The notes beneath the pieces were generated by a model. It did not search any database. It saw only the letters and a program-made list of their open reading frames with translations, and was not told where the DNA came from. From the NCBI GenBank assembly GCA_006384855.1, contig VCJN01002909.1:62001-126000 (forward strand): a stretch of DNA of 64,000 nucleotides, given 5' to 3'. The first letter of the stretch is position 1. Every line of letters begins with the position of its first letter. The position numbers and the translations under genes are program-made. Positions 12,351 to 19,232 of the stretch are shown here, piece by piece. The stretch comes from Tetraselmis striata. Its lineage: Eukaryota > Chlorophyta > Chlorodendrophyceae > Chlorodendrales > Chlorodendraceae.

Positions 12351-12512
12351 GGTTTCAAGACGGGCCCGCGAGACATCCCGACCGGCGCACGACCGGCACA
12401 CGACCGGCGACTTCTCCCCGCCCTGCCGTGCTGCGCGTCAAGCGCGCGGTCACACGCAAGTCGATCAATATTCGCAATTCAAAAGGCAATCTTCGCAAAA
12501 TCCGGTGCAAAA

Positions 12513-12529
12513 CTTGCAAAAGTTGCAAG
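12513..12529 (+). repeat. Perfect hairpin (CTTGCAA/TTGCAAG) downstream of the ArgRS-like gene
   Basis: Seven-bp stem with a 3-base AAG loop in an AT-richer pocket (12470-12530) about 160 bases after the ArgRS-like stop. No T run follows on either strand, so it is not a classical terminator. It may mark a transcript end or protein-binding site between the two convergent units. The rest of 12351-12630 holds no gene I can support. Confidence 0.4.
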
Positions 12530-12630
12530 TCCGCCCGGACAGGGTCACCGGCGGGCAGCGTCCGGCGCGCTTCGTGCCGATGCAGCCGCGGAAAAACCGG
12601 ACCAAGCCGGCCGGCCTTCCCGCGGCGCGG

Positions 12631-12675
12631 GTTTCTACAGGGCATCGTTTCCAGGGCATCATTTCCAGGGCATCA
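12631..12675 (-). repeat. Three tandem 14-16-base units downstream of the CCA-rich gene
   Basis: Read on the minus strand, the unit is GATGCCCTGGAAAT/C twice, then GATGCCCTGTAGAAAC. The units lie 80-120 bases past the stop of the small CCA-rich ORF, where an operon transcript could still run. Each unit is complementary over 10-11 bases to the loop of a hairpin in the tRNA insert (13310-13321). Role unknown. Confidence 0.6.
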
Positions 12676-12754
12676 CAGTTTGCGAAAGCGCAAGATCGCG
12701 CGCGTTCCGGTGCTGCGGCTATCGGACGACGGTCGCCCGCCGGCCGGTCAGGCC

Positions 12755-13087
12755 TTAGCGGGCTGGAACGGCATCGAACTTGGCGAGCGCGCCAGCGGCA
12801 ATTGGAGCCGAGCTGGCGATTGGCGCCGCATCACGCGCCAGTGGATGCGCCGCTGGTACAGCCAGATCGTCGAGATCCTTGGCTGGAACAGCGGGTGGCA
12901 TCGCGCCCGCTGGCACGCCCTTGCCCGCTGGAACGGCGGGTGGAGCTGCTGCCAGCTTTGGCATAGCGGCTGGAACACCAGACGCTGGTACAGACCGGTT
13001 CGCCATTGGCGCAGCGGTCTCGGAGAGACGCGCACTCGTCAACGCGAGCGCGGCCTTGATCTCCCGGATAGCCATCACTTTGTCCAT
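12755..13087 (-). CDS. Small Ala/Pro-rich protein with extreme CCA codon bias
   Basis: 110 residues: a helix-prone N-terminal third (MDKVMAIREIKAALALTSAR) and then a low-complexity region built on VPA and PPAVPA motifs. 34 residues are Ala and 16 Pro. I counted the proline codons: 14 CCA, 2 CCC, no CCG or CCT. The upstream operon gene at 13384-14172 has 19 prolines with 0 CCA (11 CCG, 7 CCC, 1 CCT). Both CCC codons directly follow a CCA in repeated CCA-CCC-GCY-GTT-CCA units. Valine use is also odd (4 GTT, 2 GTA, 2 GTG, 0 GTC). The ribosome site is near-ideal (AAGGAGGTGA, six bases before ATG), implying strong translation. It is last in the minus operon, 118 bases after the UGG tRNA-like gene. 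No family recognised; it could be a peptide precursor, a structural protein or a decoding sensor. Confidence 0.75.
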   Translation of the reverse strand: MDKVMAIREIKAALALTSARLSETAAPMANRSVPASGVPAAMPKLAAAPPAVPAGKGVPAGAMPPAVPAKDLDDLAVPAAHPLARDAAPIASSAPIAAGALAKFDAVPAR

Positions 13088-13128
13088 GATTTTTCACCTC
13101 CTTTCCTTCCCATGCAGGAAACTGGTCC

Positions 13129-13158
13129 GGCCTCCACCGGAGCGCGCTCCGGGAGGCC
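13129..13158 (-). promoter_or_regulatory. Strong stem-loop between the tRNA-like gene and the CCA-rich ORF
   Basis: GGCCTCC/GGAGGCC forms an outer 7-bp stem and CGGAG/CTCCG an inner 5-bp stem with a CGCG loop and a 2-base bulge. It lies about 40 bases upstream of the start of the small ORF and has no T run after it. A processing site or translation-control element is plausible. Confidence 0.55.
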
Positions 13159-13205
13159 GTGTCACATGTCGCGCGGCGTGCCGACACTGGCAGCGCGCGG
13201 AAAAA

Positions 13206-13393
13206 TGGCGCATCCGACGGGACTCGAACCCGCACCTACCAACTCCCAAAGCTGGTGCTCTTAAGCCGCGTAAAGTCCGCCGTTCCGGGATCCGGGTCGG
13301 GGTGGAATGACGATGCCCTGGTGAAATCATTCCCCAGTCGCCAGGCCTTCCAGGCGTTCCGCTGCAGCATTTTACCGGTTAAGCTACGGATGC
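13206..13393 (-). tRNA. tRNA-Pro(UGG)-like gene interrupted by a 112-nt insert at position 21/22
   Basis: With bases 13261-13372 removed, the minus strand folds into a complete 76-nt cloverleaf including an encoded CCA end. The acceptor GCATCCG/CGGATGC pairs 7/7. T8-A9 is followed by D stem GCTT/GAGC (one G-U pair) with the 8-base loop AACCGGTA. The anticodon stem CCAGC/GTTGG (one G-U) has loop TTTGGGA, so the anticodon is UGG with G37. The variable loop is TAGGT, the T stem GCGGG/CCCGT (one G-U) has loop TTCGAGT, and G is at 73. G1-C72 and G73 are not typical of bacterial tRNA-Pro (usually C1-G72, A73), so ProRS may not be its enzyme. Its first ten bases overlap the end of the upstream ORF, whose TAG stop is nucleotides 8-10 of the tRNA. 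Either an intron-bearing tRNA, a tRNA-like regulatory RNA, or a broken copy; the perfect acceptor stem argues against old decay. Confidence 0.75.
13261..13372 (-). other. 112-nt structured insert (possible intron) within the tRNA
   Basis: Sits exactly between the last D-loop base and the 3' strand of the D stem. On the minus strand it forms three local hairpins: CGCC-T-GG with loop AAGG, a longer one (GGGG..AATGA / TCATT..CCCC) with a 16-base loop holding CCAGGGCATC, and CCGG-ATC-CCGG. The bases CCGGTAAA across the 5' junction (13371-13378) can pair with TTTACGCGG near the 3' end of the insert (13266-13274) with a single bulged G. Too short for a normal group I or II intron. No terminal inverted repeats, and no clear target duplication beyond A residues. 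Confidence 0.65.
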
Positions 13394-14172
13394 ATTTGCC
13401 CCTTTTCGTCCTCAGGGGTCGGTTTTCGCGCGACGAAGACGACGTTCTCGCGCGCGTCGAGCGCGATGTAGTCGGGCGTTCCCGCGCGGTGAAAGAACTG
13501 CGCCTCCTCGACCTCCAGACCGGCCGCCCGCGCGGCGCGGGAGAGCACGTCGGGATCGAGCAGGTGCAGAAACCTCGGCAGCTCGCTGATCGTCGGATCG
13601 TCGGAGATCGCCGGAAGGTCATGACATTCGCCCGGCCACGGCACTCCGGCGGCGCGATTGGCCTCGTAGATCGCCCCGAACGCGCGAATGTTGGCGGCAT
13701 AGGGCGAGCCGGAAATCGACAGGAACCGGCCGCCCGGCTCCAGCCAGGCGGCGATTTTCTCAAAGCCCGTCTCGATCTCGGCGCCGCTGAGGAAATTGAG
13801 CAGGTTAGAGGCATGTACCAGCGACAGGCTGCCGGGCGCGAACTCGAGATCGGCGGGAAAGCCGCCGGGCACGAGATGCAGCCGCTGCGCGGTTCCCGCC
13901 GGCGCATCGCGCGCGGTTGCTTCCAGATGCGCCGGATCGATGTCATTGGCATGGACGGTGGCGCCGGCCTCTAGAGCTGCGTGGGTGGCGACGCCGAAGG
14001 CACAGCCGAGGTCGAGCACGGGACGGGACGCCCTGCCGGCCAGCTCCGCGAAGCGCCGGTTGATCTCGTTCAGCCGCGTCGTGGTGCGTCCACGCCGGTT
14101 TGCCGTCACCAGGCTCACTGCCTGCGGATCGCCGCTGTGTCCGTCTTTCGCCATCGCGCCCGCCTCGCTCAT
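13384..14172 (-). CDS. Class I SAM-dependent methyltransferase-fold enzyme
   Basis: 262 residues. The SAM motif I is RPVLDLGCAFGVATHAALEAG, followed by an acidic ribose-binding end (HANDIDPAHLE), motif LVPGGFPADLEFAPGSLSLV and WLEPGGRFL. It may methylate a small molecule. Some members of this fold cyclise SAM to azetidine-2-carboxylate (a proline analogue) with release of methylthioadenosine, and the nearby UGG tRNA, CCA-rich gene and mtnA make that worth testing; I cannot assign it from sequence. Start at 14172 because its ATG overlaps the preceding stop (ATGA) and a GAGAGG site lies just upstream. All 19 proline codons avoid CCA. Its stop lies inside the tRNA-like gene. Confidence 0.82.
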   Translation of the reverse strand: MSEAGAMAKDGHSGDPQAVSLVTANRRGRTTTRLNEINRRFAELAGRASRPVLDLGCAFGVATHAALEAGATVHANDIDPAHLEATARDAPAGTAQRLHLVPGGFPADLEFAPGSLSLVHASNLLNFLSGAEIETGFEKIAAWLEPGGRFLSISGSPYAANIRAFGAIYEANRAAGVPWPGECHDLPAISDDPTISELPRFLHLLDPDVLSRAARAAGLEVEEAQFFHRAGTPDYIALDARENVVFVARKPTPEDEKGQMHP

Positions 14173-15314
14173 GCGCTCAGCCTCTCGGCATAGGCGCGGT
14201 AGCGCGCCTGCAACTCGCCCGCCCAGTCGTCGACCTCGTCGACATGCATCTGCGCGCAATCATAGCCAAAGGCCTCTCGCAGCACGGCCATTTCCGCCGG
14301 CGCATAGACGATCGTGCCATCGGCGCGGATCTCGGAGATCCCTTCCACCGTCTGTCCGTCGAGATTGACGCGGATCGCCTCGTCCTGCGGCAGGCCATTG
14401 GGCAGGGCGAGGCGCACCTCGCCCTTGCCGACAAGCGCCGGATAGCCTCCGGGAAGCGCGTTTGGACCCGGCACATGCATGGGTTTTTGCGTGTCGGGCG
14501 CACTCAAGGCAGCGGTCACCGCGGCGACACCGGACGCGGCAACGATCTGGCCGGTGACCCCGCGCACGCGCTTGAACTCGCCAATGACGCTGGCAAACAG
14601 CGCCGTGTGATCGAGCGTGTCGGCGACCTCCGCGCCGTCGAGCAGGATGCTCAGCCGGTAGGGCGCCTCGCCCGGCGTTCCATAGGAGGAAATCGCATTG
14701 CAGGCGACATGATGGGCGACGAAGTGAACGGTCAGCTCTGCGCGCTCGACGCCGAGCTGGCGCGCTGCGGCACGGGTCAGCGTCGGCACGATGTTGGCGA
14801 TGTTGCCGCCGCCGACATCCGGCGCGAGACCGACCGTTGCAAGCGCGGAGTTCACCGCATCGGGGAAGGCGGCATTGACCACCAGCGCGGTGCTGCCGGC
14901 GGAGCGCACGGCGCGCATCAACGCCCGCGCGGTGGCGAGGTGATTGGGCAGCCACGGGCCGATGCGCGCGCGTTCCAGATGCCTGTAGGCCTCCGCCGGC
15001 AGCAGCCCGATTTCCCAGAAGGTCTGCAGGCTGGTGGCATTGACGATGATGTCCGGGCGGACCCGGTCGATCAGAGCGGCGCAGGCATCGGTCTGGAACA
15101 CATCGCAGGCCACCGCCTCGATGCGCGGATCGAACCCGAGACACAGCGCGGAGGTGATCGACAGGTTCACACGCTGGGACAGCGCGTCCGCGCGCCGCGC
15201 CGACACCGTGAGATCGAAGCGGTCGTCCATGCGCGACAGCAGATCGCAGACATGACCGCCGATCACACCGGCTCCGAAGATCAGGACACGGGTCCGTCTC
15301 GCCTTTTCTACCAT
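14169..15314 (-). CDS. Saccharopine-dehydrogenase-like NAD(P)-dependent oxidoreductase
   Basis: 381 residues with an N-terminal Rossmann site (RVLIFGAGVIGGHVCDLL) and the saccharopine/carboxynorspermidine dehydrogenase layout: RPDIIVNATSLQTFWEIGLL, then a mixed alpha-beta substrate domain (HFVAHHVACNAISSYGTPGE). Such enzymes reductively join or split amino-acid imines, which fits a pathway making a modified amino acid. Overlaps the HAD gene by 7 bases at its start and the SAM-enzyme gene by 4 at its end, so all are translationally coupled. Confidence 0.8.
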   Translation of the reverse strand: MVEKARRTRVLIFGAGVIGGHVCDLLSRMDDRFDLTVSARRADALSQRVNLSITSALCLGFDPRIEAVACDVFQTDACAALIDRVRPDIIVNATSLQTFWEIGLLPAEAYRHLERARIGPWLPNHLATARALMRAVRSAGSTALVVNAAFPDAVNSALATVGLAPDVGGGNIANIVPTLTRAAARQLGVERAELTVHFVAHHVACNAISSYGTPGEAPYRLSILLDGAEVADTLDHTALFASVIGEFKRVRGVTGQIVAASGVAAVTAALSAPDTQKPMHVPGPNALPGGYPALVGKGEVRLALPNGLPQDEAIRVNLDGQTVEGISEIRADGTIVYAPAEMAVLREAFGYDCAQMHVDEVDDWAGELQARYRAYAERLSA

Positions 15315-16381
15315 TGCATCGCCTCCATCACATGGTGCGGCATGACCCGCGCGCGCCTGGCAAGCCGGGCAAGCGCCTCGGCGCAGAAGGTTCCGCCGGC
15401 CCCGACATGAAGCTCGTCGGCATGCGAGCCGGCGCCGGTCACCAGGACGGTAACGATGCCAACGTCGCGGGCGCCGGCGATATCGGTCGCCAAAGTGTCG
15501 CCGATCATCACGACACGGCCCGGGTCGGCGACCCCGACGGCGTCGAGAGCGGCCGCGAACATGTCCGCGCCCGGCTTTCCGTAGATGCGCACCGTGCCGC
15601 CGAGCGACTGGTAGAGCGGCGCAAGCGCCCCGATGCCGAGATGAAGCGCGCCCGCGATGCGCACGCTGGTGTCGGCATTGGTCAGGATGAGCGGCAGGCC
15701 CGAGCGGGCGGCGGTGCGCAACAGCCGGCGGACCGCGATATCCGGCGCCGGCGGCGGCGCACCGGGGCGCGGATCGCCCTGGCCCAGAACGCCGAAGCCG
15801 AGCAACAGATCCGCCTCGTCGACGCTTGCCACGCATCGAAGCCCGGCGTCGCGCGCCCAGTCGCCGCCCGGCTGGGTCCCGACGATCAGGCACCGCAAGT
15901 CATCGCCGCCCCCGGCGCGCCGGCGCGCCACCTCGGCCGACAGATGCCCGAACGCCAGACCGCCGCCGGTGATCACCGCGTCATGAAGGTCCGATGCGAG
16001 CCCCTGCCCCTCGAGCAGGCGGGCCAGCTCGCCGCCGCGCCTGGAGGTGTTGGAGACAAGCGCTACCGGCACGCCCCGTGCCCTGAGCACTTTCAAGGCC
16101 TCGATGGCGGGCACAAACGCCCGCGCGCCGTCGGTGAGAACGCCCCAGACGTCGACCAGCGCGGCTAGCGGCGGAATTCCGGCGCCGGACGCCGGATCGA
16201 ACAGCGCGCCCAGCCCGGAAAGCGCCATGGCCTCAACCGGTTCCGCCGGCGCCTCCGCCATGGCGGGACGCGGTGCCGGGGCAACGCAAGCCCCGACCGC
16301 GCTCCGCACGCTGCGTGGCCGGAGCGCCGGCTGGATCGCGGTGGCGGTTTCGGCGACGCCCGCGCCGTCACGCCGGCTCAC
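15308..16381 (-). CDS. HAD-superfamily class IIA hydrolase (TIGR01459-like)
   Basis: About 357 residues from a GTG start that overlaps the aminotransferase stop (GTGA). The N-terminal 60 residues are Ala/Pro-rich and poorly conserved. HAD motifs follow: ALVDVWGVLTDG (nucleophile Asp; Trp where NagD proteins usually have the second Asp, as in the DVWGVL subfamily), VALVSNTSRRG, RIYGKPGADMFAAAL and VVMIGDTLATDIAGA. Likely a small-molecule phosphatase. An internal ATG at 16261 is an alternative start. Confidence 0.82.
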   Translation of the reverse strand: MSRRDGAGVAETATAIQPALRPRSVRSAVGACVAPAPRPAMAEAPAEPVEAMALSGLGALFDPASGAGIPPLAALVDVWGVLTDGARAFVPAIEALKVLRARGVPVALVSNTSRRGGELARLLEGQGLASDLHDAVITGGGLAFGHLSAEVARRRAGGGDDLRCLIVGTQPGGDWARDAGLRCVASVDEADLLLGFGVLGQGDPRPGAPPPAPDIAVRRLLRTAARSGLPLILTNADTSVRIAGALHLGIGALAPLYQSLGGTVRIYGKPGADMFAAALDAVGVADPGRVVMIGDTLATDIAGARDVGIVTVLVTGAGSHADELHVGAGGTFCAEALARLARRARVMPHHVMEAMQW

Positions 16382-17859
16382 AGCGCCACCCCCTGTCCGG
16401 TCGCGAATGCAGCCGCAGCGGACCGTTGCCGCCGCGATCGCGCCACCTCGGGCGCCTGGCCCAGCAGCCGGAATACCGCAGGCTCGATGCGTTCGGCGAA
16501 GGTGGAGGAGATCAGGTCCCGCGCCCGGGCAAAGCCGCCGTCGAAGGCGCGTTCCTGCTCCTCGCCCCAGCTATCGTCCTCCCGCGCCTCCCAGACCCTT
16601 GAGGCGTCATAGGTGAATTGCGTGCCGATGGAGGCCACATTTGCGCGCACGCGCGGACCGTCGAACCCGTGCGACAGGGCCGGCGCGAAGGCGACCTTCG
16701 CCTCGTTGAGGAACAGCCGCGTCAGATCCGCGCCATCGCGCGGCGCGCCACCGTCCGAGAGATCGTGACCGGCAAGACAGGGAAACTCGAGCAGCACCGA
16801 GTGTCCGGCCTCCACCTCGTGTCCGACCGTCACCATGGGAGCGTTCAGCCGCGTCGCCGTGCGCAGCCGCGCGTCCAGACCGCGCACCAGATCGCAGACG
16901 AGCGCGATCCGCCGCTGGCACTCCTCGACATTGCGCCGGGAGAAAAGCGCCGGCGCGCGCAGGGCGCCAAGGGCGGCCGCCTTGGCGACATGGGGAATGC
17001 TGGCCGCGCTGCTGGTCACATAGTCCTGGAGCGCGCCGATCAGCCATTGCGGGCCGCACCCCCAGCCGATCCTGAGATTGGCCAGGCAATGCAGCTTGCT
17101 GGCACCGGCGACCGTGAGGCAGCGCTCGCCCGCCGGCGAAGCGGCCAGACGGCCACCGGTCTTGTCGGGGTCGTGTTCGGAACCGGCAAACAGCGCATCC
17201 TCGATGGCCAGCATGTCCGCCCCGACCAGAACCTCGCCGAGATCATCCAGCTCGTCCTGGCTGTAGACGGCGCCGGTCATCGTCGGATTGAAGAGAACGA
17301 GAAGCGGGGGCGTTGCAGGCCGTGTTTGGACGAGCCAGTCCCTGAGGTCCTGCGCGCAGAGCTTGTAGGCGCACGCCCTGGAGGTCGGCAGCACATGCAA
17401 CGGCCGATCAAGGTAGCCGCACCAGCCGGCAAGCGGATGATAGAAGCCCGGCGAAGTGACGACCTCCGCCCCGCCGCGGCTCATCAGGCCAAGAGCGGCC
17501 ACCATCAGGCGCGTCGACCCGGCGTCGAGCACGACATTGCCCGCGAACTCGGGCGGAACGCCGTTGCGGCAGAAGTTTTTGGAAATTTCCACCTCGAGAT
17601 CGGGGAAGCGCCGCAGGAACATGTAGTTCTCGATCGGCGCGCCTTGCGCGTCATGCAACGCCTCGACCGCCTTGCGTATGGCACCGGGAAACGGCCGACG
17701 CACGCCTTCGCCATGAGCGAACGACACGACATCCGCATCGAACATGCCCGGCCCGATGCGCGCCCCGTCCTCCCCCACACCCATGAGGGCAAGCCGGGCA
17801 CGATGCAGCCGCTGGGCCGCAGGGCCATCCAGGGGGCCGGTCACACGGTCACACATCAT
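16378..17859 (-). CDS. Fold-type I PLP-dependent aminotransferase (class I/II)
   Basis: 493 residues, first gene of the minus operon. The PLP lysine is in GASKLHCLANLRIGWG, the Asn in LVLFNPTMTGAVYS, the Asp in LAIEDALFAGSEHD, and the substrate Arg near GPRVRANVAS. The layout resembles ACC-synthase/aspartate-aminotransferase-like enzymes that act on amino acids or, in some subfamilies, on SAM. Two consecutive ATG codons open the gene; I use the first. It probably starts the amino-acid chemistry of the cassette. Upstream lies an AT-rich promoter region. Confidence 0.85.
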   Translation of the reverse strand: MMCDRVTGPLDGPAAQRLHRARLALMGVGEDGARIGPGMFDADVVSFAHGEGVRRPFPGAIRKAVEALHDAQGAPIENYMFLRRFPDLEVEISKNFCRNGVPPEFAGNVVLDAGSTRLMVAALGLMSRGGAEVVTSPGFYHPLAGWCGYLDRPLHVLPTSRACAYKLCAQDLRDWLVQTRPATPPLLVLFNPTMTGAVYSQDELDDLGEVLVGADMLAIEDALFAGSEHDPDKTGGRLAASPAGERCLTVAGASKLHCLANLRIGWGCGPQWLIGALQDYVTSSAASIPHVAKAAALGALRAPALFSRRNVEECQRRIALVCDLVRGLDARLRTATRLNAPMVTVGHEVEAGHSVLLEFPCLAGHDLSDGGAPRDGADLTRLFLNEAKVAFAPALSHGFDGPRVRANVASIGTQFTYDASRVWEAREDDSWGEEQERAFDGGFARARDLISSTFAERIEPAVFRLLGQAPEVARSRRQRSAAAAFATGQGVAL

Positions 17860-18163
17860 GCCACCACCGAAAATCTCTATTAAATTGTATAATTTACTTA
17901 TACTCGTTATACGATCACAAACAGTCTATGCACGCAACTCATTTGTGACCCAGCGTCAAATTCGTATCCTGAATCTTGCACTCTGAAAAAATTTTCTAAA
18001 TCTTGCTTATATTCCGCAACGTCGCCTGGCAGGACATAGGCAGACGAAACCATACGGAAAAGCGGGCCGCGACTTGGCAAGCGTCCCGATCGCAGTTCCT
18101 TCTTGCAACGGACCGTTTGTGTGGCGAGTGTACCGCTTCCGCAGTCCCCTTCTGGAGATCCGC
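17860..18163. promoter_or_regulatory. Divergent promoter region with AT-rich core and palindrome
   Basis: 304 bases without a gene between the aminotransferase operon (minus) and the dipeptidase (plus). Bases 17875-18015 are strikingly AT-rich for this genome. A perfect inverted repeat TAAATT-GTAT-AATTTA lies at 17881-17896, 22 bases from the aminotransferase start. On the minus strand TTGTGA and TATAAG have -35/-10 character. The palindrome is a good operator candidate. Confidence 0.5.
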
Positions 18164-19219
18164 ATGCGCCGCGACCTCGTGCCCGTCTTCGACGGACACA
18201 ACGACACCTTGCTGAAACTGGAGTTGGGCGCCGGAACCCCGCGCGAACGCTCGTTCCTCGCCCGCGCCGAGCGCGATCACATCGACCTGCCGCGCGCCCG
18301 CGAAGGCGGCTTTGCCGGCGGGCTGTTTGCAATGTATGTGCCCTCGCGCACGGGGCTCGATCTCACGGTTCGCTACAATCCGAACGATCCGGCGAATTTC
18401 GCGCCGGTCGCGCAGGAGGTCGCGCTGGGGTTCACGCTGCGCATGGCCGCGCGCGCCCGGCGGCTGGAACGCGAAGCCGCCGGCGCGGTCAGGATCTGCA
18501 CCGATGCGCCGGGCATCCGGCAGGCGATGGCCGACGGCGCACTTGCCATGGTGCTGCACATCGAGGGCGCGGAGGCGATCGACGCGGATTTCTGCGCGCT
18601 CGAGGTCTTGCATGCGGCGGGCCTGCGCTCGCTCGGTCCGGTGTGGAGCCGGCCGAACATCTTCGGCGACGGCGCGCCGATGACCTGCCCGTCCTCACCG
18701 GACACGGGACCGGGGTTGAGCGACGCCGGCAAGGCGCTGGTCAGGGCCTGCAACGCGCTCAAGATCATGATCGACCTGTCGCATCTAACCGAAAAGGGGT
18801 TCTGGGATGTGGCCGAGCTCAGCGACCGCCCGCTGGTCGCCTCCCACTCCAATGCCCATGCGGTCTGCCCGTCGGCGCGCAATCTCACCGACCGCCAGCT
18901 CGACGCCATCGCCGAGAGCAAGGGGCTGGCCGGCCTCAACTTCCACGTCGCCTTCCTCAGGCCGGACGGCGCCCACAAGGGCGACACGCCGCTGGAGCTG
19001 ATGGTGCGCCACACCGATCACATGCTGTCCAGGCTCGGCGAGGACGGGGTGGCGCTCGGGTCGGATTTCGACGGCTGTTTCGTGCCGCGCGCCATCGGCG
19101 ACGTCACCGGACTGCCGAAGCTGATCGAGGCGTTTCGCGCCGCCGGATACGGCGAGGACCTGATCGAGAAGATCGCCTGGCGCAACTGGCTCTCGGTGCT
19201 GGAACGCACCTGGGCATAG
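18164..19219 (+). CDS. Membrane dipeptidase (peptidase family M19)
   Basis: 351 residues. Metal-ligand motifs of renal-dipeptidase-type enzymes are present: VFDGHNDTLL (HxD), MVLHIEGAEAI (bridging Glu), VASHSNAHAVCPSARN (His) and ALGSDFDGCF (Asp). These zinc enzymes split dipeptides, including mixed-chirality ones. No signal peptide, so cytosolic. Start 18164 is the first ATG in frame with TGGAG upstream; the extra residues before it are not family-like. Divergent from the amino-acid-enzyme operon, so it could act on its peptide product, but this is only context. Confidence 0.88.
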   Translation: MRRDLVPVFDGHNDTLLKLELGAGTPRERSFLARAERDHIDLPRAREGGFAGGLFAMYVPSRTGLDLTVRYNPNDPANFAPVAQEVALGFTLRMAARARRLEREAAGAVRICTDAPGIRQAMADGALAMVLHIEGAEAIDADFCALEVLHAAGLRSLGPVWSRPNIFGDGAPMTCPSSPDTGPGLSDAGKALVRACNALKIMIDLSHLTEKGFWDVAELSDRPLVASHSNAHAVCPSARNLTDRQLDAIAESKGLAGLNFHVAFLRPDGAHKGDTPLELMVRHTDHMLSRLGEDGVALGSDFDGCFVPRAIGDVTGLPKLIEAFRAAGYGEDLIEKIAWRNWLSVLERTWA

Positions 19220-19232
19220 ACAGGCGCAGACC

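Noticed and set aside
12428-13264. Long plus-strand ORF rich in Trp and Arg across the CCA-rich gene and tRNA
   Set aside because: Its Trp codons are the complement of the CCA codons. It has no ribosome site, runs over a tRNA, and the minus ORF has a near-perfect ribosome site and operon position.
13261-13372. Group I or group II intron in the tRNA
   Set aside because: 112 nt is too short for either core, no recognisable P7 or domain V, and the position is not the anticodon loop.
13206-13393. Permuted two-piece tmRNA
   Set aside because: The order is 5' half then 3' half, no tag-encoding region is seen, and the restored molecule is a standard 76-nt tRNA with an anticodon arm.
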